A stretch of DNA of 28,812 nt from JBFJVZ01 sp041623895 (GTDB taxonomy: Bacteria; Planctomycetota; Planctomycetia; Pirellulales; Pirellulaceae): NCBI GenBank assembly GCA_041623895.1, contig JBFJVZ010000034.1, forward strand, positions 1 to 28,812. Reading direction: 5' to 3'. The translations under genes were made by a program, and so were the position numbers. Below are positions 23,397-28,812 of this stretch, one piece after another. The notes beneath the pieces were generated by a model. The model searched no databases. It had not been told where the DNA came from and worked only from the letters and a program-made list of their open reading frames with translations. Position 1 is the first letter of the stretch; each line of letters opens with the position of its first letter.

Positions 23397-24716
23397 TTAC
23401 TCAGTTCCGGCAGCTTCCCACTCCGCGGGCAGATCATTCTTCGTCTCCCGAAGGATTTGCAGGATCGCTGATCGATCAGGATCAGGCAAATGAGAGTATT
23501 TGTCGCGATTATCCGTCGAATTCAGAACGTCAAACAAACGCCGGTAGATCCGCGAAAGAAGCGGATCGGGCAGCGAATCAAATGAGGGCGTGTAGATCAA
23601 GTAACTGCACGAATATCGAAACAAGGATTTACGGAGATCCAGATCGCGGAGACCACGCCCCTGGGAATCCTTGCGGCCACGATTGGAGAAATCTTCGGCA
23701 AACGTGCTCGTACCATTGATTGGATCACTGAATTCGGTTCGTCCGACCATCAAGAGTGCGTCAACGACCTGCTCGGCCAGTTGATCCAGCAAAGCTGATG
23801 TTTCTTGTGGTTGAGCTTTGGCGTCGTCACCGCGATTGGCCGCAACCGCGTCTGCGTACAGGCGCAAGCGAGCTTGATGATGCGCATCAATCAATCGATT
23901 GTGCATGCTGATCTGATGCCGTAAGACAAGCAAGGCAACGATATCGCTATGGGGCGTCAGGTATCTGTCGACATCGAACCAGTCTGACAAATCGATTACG
24001 TTTGCGTTCTCTTCCGTGTCATCAACGCTAACGCTTTGGCCTTCGTTGATCGTCAAATTCCCAAGGTGCCTTTGTCCACCGTGTTTTCCGGTCACAAACC
24101 AACCGGCCCAACGGCCTTGCAGCGGACCGCTGGAGTTGGTGGGAATCGCATTGGCGGAAAAAACACGATTCCCGCCCGAATCGGTGTAAACCGATTGCAT
24201 CAACAATCCGGGGATTCGACCGGTATCGCTTGAGGCATGACAAAACAGACAACGCCCGCCGCGGCGAACGATCTGGCCGGATGGATTGCTGTCGGTTTGA
24301 TCGATCGTGTAGAAGATGGTCCCCAGCGCCGGGTCGACCGAAGCGATTTCGATCATCTTCCCCTCCGGCACCCAGGCAACGTAGCTGTCATCGTTGAAGT
24401 AAATCGCGCGAGGATTGGACGGGGAGATCAGGTGCCGTTGCAAACTCGTCTTCGAGAACACGAGTGTTTGCGAGGATGCGGGGATGTCGAGCGCCTTGAG
24501 CACCGAGTTCAAATAGCCAAACGAGTGCTCACGCCCGAGCGCGCGCTGTTGTCCGTCGATTTGCTTGATCAGCGTGGCGACGGGATCAGCGGCGACCGTT
24601 TCGGAATATTCAATCGGCGGTCGCTGAAACGAAAGTTGCGCTTGTGCGGATTGTGCGATCACAATCCAGATCAACGCGGAGAGACGAAGGCATCTGGCAG
24701 CAACGGTCAAAGTCAT
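23397..24716 (-). CDS. Secreted protein with one CxxCH heme-binding motif
   Basis: 439 residues. The signal peptide (core about 10-24, QAQ cleavage near 27) indicates export. A single CLFCH motif at 156-160, followed by ASSDTGRIPGLLMQSVY, is a typical c-type heme attachment site, with M174 or another methionine as possible distal ligand. A later histidine-rich helix, HSDIVALLVLRHQISMHNRLIDAHHQARL, and the conserved RDLDLRKSLFRYSCSYLIY block suggest a family-specific domain rather than a plain cytochrome c. I do not know a named function; large planctomycete cytochrome-like proteins with one heme motif are common. The ATG at 24716 is the first in frame and has a weak AGG upstream. It is transcribed away from the YTV gene and ends in a terminator. 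Confidence 0.7.
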   Translation of the reverse strand: MTLTVAARCLRLSALIWIVIAQSAQAQLSFQRPPIEYSETVAADPVATLIKQIDGQQRALGREHSFGYLNSVLKALDIPASSQTLVFSKTSLQRHLISPSNPRAIYFNDDSYVAWVPEGKMIEIASVDPALGTIFYTIDQTDSNPSGQIVRRGGRCLFCHASSDTGRIPGLLMQSVYTDSGGNRVFSANAIPTNSSGPLQGRWAGWFVTGKHGGQRHLGNLTINEGQSVSVDDTEENANVIDLSDWFDVDRYLTPHSDIVALLVLRHQISMHNRLIDAHHQARLRLYADAVAANRGDDAKAQPQETSALLDQLAEQVVDALLMVGRTEFSDPINGTSTFAEDFSNRGRKDSQGRGLRDLDLRKSLFRYSCSYLIYTPSFDSLPDPLLSRIYRRLFDVLNSTDNRDKYSHLPDPDRSAILQILRETKNDLPAEWEAAGTE

Positions 24717-25171
24717 AACCTGGTTGGGGACGAACTGCGGGTGAAATCCGGACAGGCTGGAATCTGTTGGGCGGTTTTACCAGGGTACTCGGGCGGCTTG
24801 CGCTCAAGCTGACTGCTCTATTGATCATCACCGACAACCTTTTGCTGTCATAACCCTCACGTTGGTTAACGTCGGCGTGAATGGTCGACCTAATCACCCA
24901 ATTTTACCCGGGATACCCTCTTTGTGTGTTCAACTCTTGTTGCGTAGACGATGTAGTCACCGTATCGAGTTCTGTTTCCTTCGTACGCAGATTGTGTACG
25001 ACCGTCCTTTCCTCCCACGCGTATGCGTTACGTGCTGGATTGGAGCTGGCCACGGGGGGAATTTCCCAGCTAGCAAACGGGGTTCGATCCTGTAGCTGAG
25101 GCGTGTGCCTGAGCTGGTTGTCGCAAATTGCGTCCTCTCAACAAACATGTTGAAACCCGTGGAGAAATGAG
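24717..25171. other. 455-bp divergent region between the CxxCH gene and the YTV gene
   Basis: No supportable gene. It must hold promoters for both neighbours. The half next to the YTV gene shows hairpins at 25094-25115 and 25139-25152 and a strong ribosome binding site GGAG at 25161-25164, seven bases before the ATG. A TTCGATC string near 25083 was checked as a tRNA T-loop and its stem does not pair. Confidence 0.5.
25094..25152 (+). promoter_or_regulatory. Two hairpins in the YTV leader
   Basis: AGCTGAGGC-GTGT-GCCTGAGCT (25094-25115) forms an eight-pair stem with one central G-G mismatch, and CAACA-AACA-TGTTG (25139-25152) a five-pair stem. Both precede the ribosome binding site, leaving it free. 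They could stabilise an abundant mRNA or act in regulation. Confidence 0.4.
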
Positions 25172-26962
25172 ATGAAAAGGCTGTGGTTATTGCCTGCCGT
25201 TGCGATCATGGCGATCGTGTCGGGGGCAGAATCCGCCAGCGCCGCTTACTGTGGTGCAATCAGCTATCAAGGCTGTGGTGGATGTGGCGGCACGGCTGTC
25301 AGTGGCGGTGTCGTCGCTGATGGTGCTGTCGTCCACGATGGTGCAGTCATCGACGGAGCCGCCGCAGGCGGTGCTGTTGTCGATGGCGCCGGTGCCGGCG
25401 GAGGCACTTACACCGTGATGCGAACGGTTCGCGAAACTGTTTACGATCAGGTTCAAGAAACCCGTTATCGCACACGCTATGAGCGATACTACGAAGAGCG
25501 TCAGGTTCCGGCCGTTCGTATGGTTCCGGTTACCACTCAGCGCGAAGTCCAGTACACCGTCATGGTTCCGACCTACGAAACCAAGACTCGCACAATTAAC
25601 TACACGGTCAACAGGCCCGTGTATGAGACTCGTTCGCGTACGATCAATTACACCGTCAAGACTCCGGTGTACGAAACTCGTACCAAAACGATCAACTACA
25701 CGGTGCACAAGCCCGTGTATGAAACTCATGAGCGTACGATCAACTACACGGTTAAGAAGCCGAAGTACGAAACTCGTACCAAGACGATCAATTACACGGT
25801 CAACAAGCCCGTGTATGAAACTCGCACCAAGACGATCAACTACACGGTGATGAAGCCCGTGTACGAACAAAAATCTCGCACGATCAATTACACGGTCTAC
25901 AATACCGTTCGTGAAGAGAAGGTTCGTACCGAGAATTACTCCGTGATGGTTCCCGAGCAGTACACCAGGACCGTAACGGTTCGTGGTGGACATTGGGAAA
26001 CCAGGACTGAGACCGTTCCCGGTCCCGTGATCCGTCGCACGGTTCGTGAGCCGGGCAGCTGGACTTATGATCCGGCAACTTGCAAGTGCGTTTACTGCCC
26101 CGGCAAGTGCAAAGTGATCTGCCAGCAGTGCCCGCCCAAGACGATCTGCAAGAAAGTCTGGGTCCCGACCTGTGAGCAAAAAGAAATTTGCTGCACGCGT
26201 TATCGCCGTGAGTGCCGCACCCGGCAGGTTCCTTACACCGTTTGCCGTAAGGTCCCCGAGTGCCGCACCAAGGTTTGCAACTACACCGTCTGCCGCATGG
26301 TTCCCGAGTGCCGCACGAAGACCTGCAACTATACCGTTTGCAAAATGGTCCCTGAGTGCCGTACCAAGACCTGCACCTATACGGTTTGCTGTGGCTACAC
26401 CTGCGAGCCGCGGACCAAGGTCTGCAAGTACACGACGTGCCGCATGGTTCCTGAGTGCAAGCAGCGTACTTGCACGTACACCGTCTGCGCGGGCTACAAA
26501 TGCGAGCCCCGCACCAAGGTTTGCAACTACACCGTTTGCAAGATGGTTCCTGAGTGCCGCACGAAGACCTGCACCTATCGAGTGTGCAAAATGGTTCCTG
26601 AGTGCCGCACCAAGACGGTCTGCGAAACGAGTTGCAAGAAAGAGTGCTACACCAAGTGTGTGAAGGTCGCTAAATGCCGCAAGGTTTGCGAACCTTACAC
26701 GGTGACCAAGTGCGTACCGCGAGTTGTCTGCAAGCAGGTTCCCGTCGAAGTTTGTGCACCGGCACCCGCGTGCTGTGCTGCAGGCGCCGGCGATTGCTGT
26801 GCACCTGCGTGCAAGCCAGCTCCAAAATGCTTCTTGCAGCGGCTGTTCAACTGCGGCGGCAAGAAAAGCAGTGCTTGCTGCGAACCGGCTTGCGGATGCG
26901 AACCGGCTTGTGGTTGCGAAGCTGCACCGGCTTGTGGTTGCGAACCGACCTGTGGTTGCTAA
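25172..26962 (+). CDS. YTV-repeat cysteine-rich cell-envelope protein
   Basis: 596 residues, with a signal peptide (core 3-18, cleavage near SASA-AY at 24). Region 27-86 is rich in Gly, Ala, Val and Asp with repeated DGAV units. Residues 128-255 hold eight cysteine-free 16-residue repeats of the form YTV-x2-P-V-Y-E-T-R-T-K-T-I-N. Residues 355-485 hold eight repeats of 16-17 residues of the form YTVCKMVPECRTKTC-x, each with three to four cysteines. A cysteine-dense tail ends in repeated ACGCEP units. The YTV family is known from Rhodopirellula-type planctomycetes, and such proteins have been linked to their cell wall. Cross-linking through disulfides in the envelope is a reasonable inference. 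The gene has its own strong Shine-Dalgarno sequence and a strong terminator, consistent with high expression as a single-gene unit. Confidence 0.92.
   Translation: MKRLWLLPAVAIMAIVSGAESASAAYCGAISYQGCGGCGGTAVSGGVVADGAVVHDGAVIDGAAAGGAVVDGAGAGGGTYTVMRTVRETVYDQVQETRYRTRYERYYEERQVPAVRMVPVTTQREVQYTVMVPTYETKTRTINYTVNRPVYETRSRTINYTVKTPVYETRTKTINYTVHKPVYETHERTINYTVKKPKYETRTKTINYTVNKPVYETRTKTINYTVMKPVYEQKSRTINYTVYNTVREEKVRTENYSVMVPEQYTRTVTVRGGHWETRTETVPGPVIRRTVREPGSWTYDPATCKCVYCPGKCKVICQQCPPKTICKKVWVPTCEQKEICCTRYRRECRTRQVPYTVCRKVPECRTKVCNYTVCRMVPECRTKTCNYTVCKMVPECRTKTCTYTVCCGYTCEPRTKVCKYTTCRMVPECKQRTCTYTVCAGYKCEPRTKVCNYTVCKMVPECRTKTCTYRVCKMVPECRTKTVCETSCKKECYTKCVKVAKCRKVCEPYTVTKCVPRVVCKQVPVEVCAPAPACCAAGAGDCCAPACKPAPKCFLQRLFNCGGKKSSACCEPACGCEPACGCEAAPACGCEPTCGC
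25553..25936 (+). repeat. Eight tandem 48-bp units coding the cysteine-free YTV repeats
   Basis: Each unit encodes 16 residues beginning YTV and ending with R-T/K-T-I-N. DNA identity between central units is high, which makes unequal crossing-over likely. The eighth unit is degenerate (YTVYNTVREEKVRTEN). Confidence 0.9.
26234..26626 (+). repeat. Eight tandem 48-51-bp units coding the cysteine-rich YTV repeats
   Basis: Units of 16, 16, 16, 17, 16, 17, 16 and 17 residues. Units four and six are a variant (YTVC-x-GY-x-CEPRTKVC) inserted between standard YTVCKMVPECRTKTC units, giving a partly alternating higher-order pattern. Confidence 0.9.
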
Positions 26963-26964
26963 GC

Positions 26965-27005
26965 ACGAACAGGTGACCCGACGTGGGCGGGTGACAATTG
27001 TTCGT
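26965..27005 (+). other. Hairpin directly after the YTV stop codon
   Basis: ACGAACA (26965-26971) pairs with TGTTCGT (26999-27005), and ACCCG (26976-26980) with CGGGT (26988-26992) inside it. It starts two bases after the stop codon and has no U-tract, so it may be a 3' stabilising stem ahead of the terminator. Confidence 0.5.
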
Positions 27006-27030
27006 TAAGGATGCACGCGACATCCATTTG

Positions 27031-27064
27031 GGTGGGCCCCTATCCGGGGCTCACCTTTTTTTTT
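27031..27064 (+). terminator. Strong Rho-independent terminator of the YTV gene
   Basis: GGTGGGCCCC (27031-27040) pairs with GGGGCTCACC (27046-27055) over ten pairs including one G-U, with loop TATCC, and is followed by nine T residues. This is the clearest terminator in the window. Confidence 0.92.
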
Positions 27065-27542
27065 GCCAGATTGCCGCACACACCTCCCAGCCAAAGGCGA
27101 GCTGCTGCCTGAGCTCACAGGAGTGGTAGCGAAATCCAGATCTTCGGGTGCCGGGAGTCTTGCGACTTCCGCGTGAGCAACAAACGAAGCTGTTTCCTCG
27201 CTTTTCCCTTCATGAAGCAACGAAGAATCACACAAAACTGAGCGGCCGGGGTAACTTAGTTAAGCTAGATGGGAGCCACCCAAACTGCTGGTTTTTCCCA
27301 TTTTTTACGTTATTCATTCGCCAAATTGTGAGTGTCTTCCAATTGGAGTGCAAATTGCTTGCTTTGGCTTGCCTACCTGAATTGCTTCGTTACCCTAGAG
27401 AAAGCTAATTTCTTCGCATCAAATGGCCCCCTCGTGTGGGGCTTGGTGTGGTCGATTTGTTGGAGAATTGTTGGGTCCGACAAGATCGCCACAACAGAAG
27501 AGTTGGTCCCTCCGTCCACATTCCTTTTCTAGGAACCTGATC
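27065..27542. other. 478-bp non-coding stretch between the YTV terminator and the DUF1573 gene
   Basis: No gene is supported. It contains an eight-pair hairpin CGGGAGTC-TTGC-GACTTCCG (27152-27171), a CCCC/GGGG hairpin near 27427-27441, and AT-rich patches around 27290-27310 that could hold the DUF1573 promoter. Open frames in it lack a ribosome binding site and protein-like composition. Confidence 0.5.
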
Positions 27543-28529
27543 ATGTATCGCCCCGTTGCCATTGTGCCGGTGGTTATTCTCGCTTCGTCTTTGACGCTGG
27601 CGGCCGCCGATTGGCGAGACACAACTTTTCCCGTCAAGAATCATGATTTTGGGGCCGTCGCGGTGGCGGCTAAGACAGAATTTCGTTTTCCAATCGTCAA
27701 TACGTTTTCGTCCCACATTCACATCCAGTCGGTGCGGGCTAGTTGCGGATGCACGACTCCCTTTGTTGAAACCGAATACATCGCGCCTGGTCAAACCGGA
27801 ACGATCCGGGCACGATTTAACACCGACACTTTTCGCGGCAAGCGAGGTGCGACCCTAACAGTGGTCATGGATCAGCCTTTCTACAGTGAAATCCGTCTGC
27901 GGGTTGATGGTTACATCCGCAGCGACATGGTCTTTCATCCGGGCTCACTTGAATTTGGCACGGTCAACCAGGGCGACGCCGTCAGCAAATCGACAAAGCT
28001 TCTATACGCCGGACGGAGCGACTGGAAAGTCGTTGATTTCCGCAGCAATCAGGCTTGGCTGCAACCATCCTATCAACAGATCAGTCGCGGGAATGGACGC
28101 ATCGATTATGAGTTGAGCGTGAAGGTTCGCGAAGACGCGCCGACGGGTTATTTCCAGGACGAAATTACGATCTTGACGAATGATCGCACGATGCCCCGCG
28201 TGCCGCTGCGAGTCACGGGGCAGGTAGAAAGTGCACTCAGCATTTCGCCTCAAGCAATTGCTCTGGGCAGGTTGAAACCGGGCGAGTCGGTTCCGATTCG
28301 GCTCGTGTTGAAAGCCCGCGAACCGTTTACGATCAAGTCGATCGAGTGTGAGGGTTGGCAAGTTGCAGTTGATCCGACGCCGGTTGCCAGGACAACTCAC
28401 CTGGTGATGGCTTCGTTCACACCGCTGGACATTTCCGGGGCGCAAAAGACCGCAGTCGTCATTACTACCGACGGTCAGCAATCAGTTCAGGCCAAGGCGG
28501 TGTTGACGGCGGAAGTTCGCGATCAGTGA
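27543..28529 (+). CDS. DUF1573-domain secreted protein
   Basis: 328 residues from the ATG at 27543, with AGGA eight bases upstream; the frame is open to 27423 but the signal peptide begins at MYRPVAIV. The signal peptide (core 5-20) probably ends at LAAA near 22. The first domain (about 25-120) is DUF1573: HDFGAVAVAAKTEFRFPIVN, then ASCGCTTP (C68, C70) and IAPGQTGTIRARFNT, an immunoglobulin/ASPM-like beta sandwich. Two further beta-rich segments follow, each opening with a related motif (LEFGTVNQGD and IALGRLKPGE), so the protein is probably three such sandwiches in a row. It is likely periplasmic or surface exposed, in the same envelope context as the YTV gene. Biochemical function of the family is unknown. 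Confidence 0.88.
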   Translation: MYRPVAIVPVVILASSLTLAAADWRDTTFPVKNHDFGAVAVAAKTEFRFPIVNTFSSHIHIQSVRASCGCTTPFVETEYIAPGQTGTIRARFNTDTFRGKRGATLTVVMDQPFYSEIRLRVDGYIRSDMVFHPGSLEFGTVNQGDAVSKSTKLLYAGRSDWKVVDFRSNQAWLQPSYQQISRGNGRIDYELSVKVREDAPTGYFQDEITILTNDRTMPRVPLRVTGQVESALSISPQAIALGRLKPGESVPIRLVLKAREPFTIKSIECEGWQVAVDPTPVARTTHLVMASFTPLDISGAQKTAVVITTDGQQSVQAKAVLTAEVRDQ

Positions 28530-28812
28530 TCAAGCCAACAAGTCGAGGATTTGTTTCGCAAAGCGTTTGCCGATTTCCAAACGGCAACCCGCTTGGACGG
28601 CGGGCGTTACGACGCGCTTAACCGTTGGGGGACGGCGCTTTTCGACCTTGCCGATCGCATGAAATCCTCAATAGCTGGGGCAATGCTTTATTCGGGTTAG
28701 CCAACCTGAAGAGCGGGACCGAAGCGCAAACGTTGCTGTCCAAGGCGAAGGATAAGTTTGAGGAAGCGAGGGCCCTTCGACCCAACGATCGCTACGCCCT
28801 GAATTGCCTGGC
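28530..28812 (+). pseudogene. Frameshifted TPR-gene remnant (continues beyond the window)
   Basis: In the frame directly after the DUF1573 stop codon the translation reads VEDLFRKAFADFQTATRLD and then YDALNRWGTALFDLADR, which fits the TPR type whose units read A-L-N-N-W-G-N-A-L. Near 28652-28660 the homology jumps to another frame: HEILNSWGNALFGLANLKSG, then a helix ending FEEARALRPNDRYALNCL at the window end. About 35 residues expected between the two repeats are missing, so a deletion of roughly 100 bp with a frame change at a repeat junction is the simplest explanation. There is no good start codon; the only options in frame are TTG or the internal ATG at 28659. A sequencing error is possible but would not explain the missing residues. 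Confidence 0.7.

Noticed and set aside
25070..25110. TTCGATC resembling a tRNA T-loop
   Set aside because: The flanking five bases do not pair and no anticodon arm precedes it.
25187..26179. 330-codon repetitive open frame on the minus strand
   Set aside because: Its repeats are simply the reverse strand of the YTV repeats; no ribosome binding site or signal is present.
27148..27408. 86-codon plus-strand frame in the gap before the DUF1573 gene
   Set aside because: It has no ribosome binding site, low-complexity hydrophobic composition and overlaps hairpins.

Overview
The window looks like chromosomal DNA of a planctomycete, most likely a Pirellulaceae (Rhodopirellula-type) bacterium. The evidence is a set of lineage-typical families: a YTV-repeat cysteine-rich envelope protein, a DUF6666-type cysteine-rich surface protein, a planctomycete-style Wza-like export protein paired with a helical-repeat secreted protein, a caspase-like protease, and fhcA/fhcC genes of tetrahydromethanopterin-linked C1 metabolism. 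No rRNA, tRNA, CRISPR array, phage or transposase gene was seen.

Layout. 1-2528: the 3' end of a sialate O-acetylesterase-type gene, then divergently arranged bioB (minus) and a PSP1-domain gene (plus). 2525-8502: a signalling block. A minus-strand pair encodes a winged-helix AAA ATPase and a very unusual Ser/Thr kinase fused to a tubulin/FtsZ-like GTPase domain. Divergent from it is an FHA-EAL protein that could link phosphothreonine recognition to c-di-GMP turnover. 8732-11612: a two-gene polysaccharide export unit. 11628-13596 (minus): a small membrane protein, a CDP-alcohol phosphatidyltransferase and a DUF533/TerB-like protein. 13901-16380: the DUF6666-type protein divergent from a beta-propeller lipoprotein candidate. 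16839-18953: a membrane-fused spermidine-synthase-like protein. 18971-21414 (minus): fhcA-fhcC with a 4-nt overlap. 21709-24716 (minus): a caspase-like protein with an EF-hand and a CxxCH protein, separated by a terminator. 25172-26962: the YTV protein with two distinct 16-residue repeat blocks, followed by a strong terminator. 27543-28812: a DUF1573 protein and the frameshifted remnant of a TPR gene running off the window.

The candidate new system is the 2.5-8.5 kb block: kinase-tubulin fusion, AAA ATPase and FHA-EAL protein around a palindrome-bearing divergent promoter region, just upstream of exopolysaccharide export genes. A working model is that the kinase phosphorylates itself or the cytoskeletal/ATPase partner, the FHA domain reads the phosphothreonine, and the EAL domain changes c-di-GMP and so surface polysaccharide. 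The domains are read from sequence; the wiring is inference. Other noteworthy items are two related long hairpin elements at 3' gene ends (693-756, 13804-13883), twin 20-nt palindromes in the fhcA leader, and an in-frame 21-bp tandem repeat in a signal peptide n-region.
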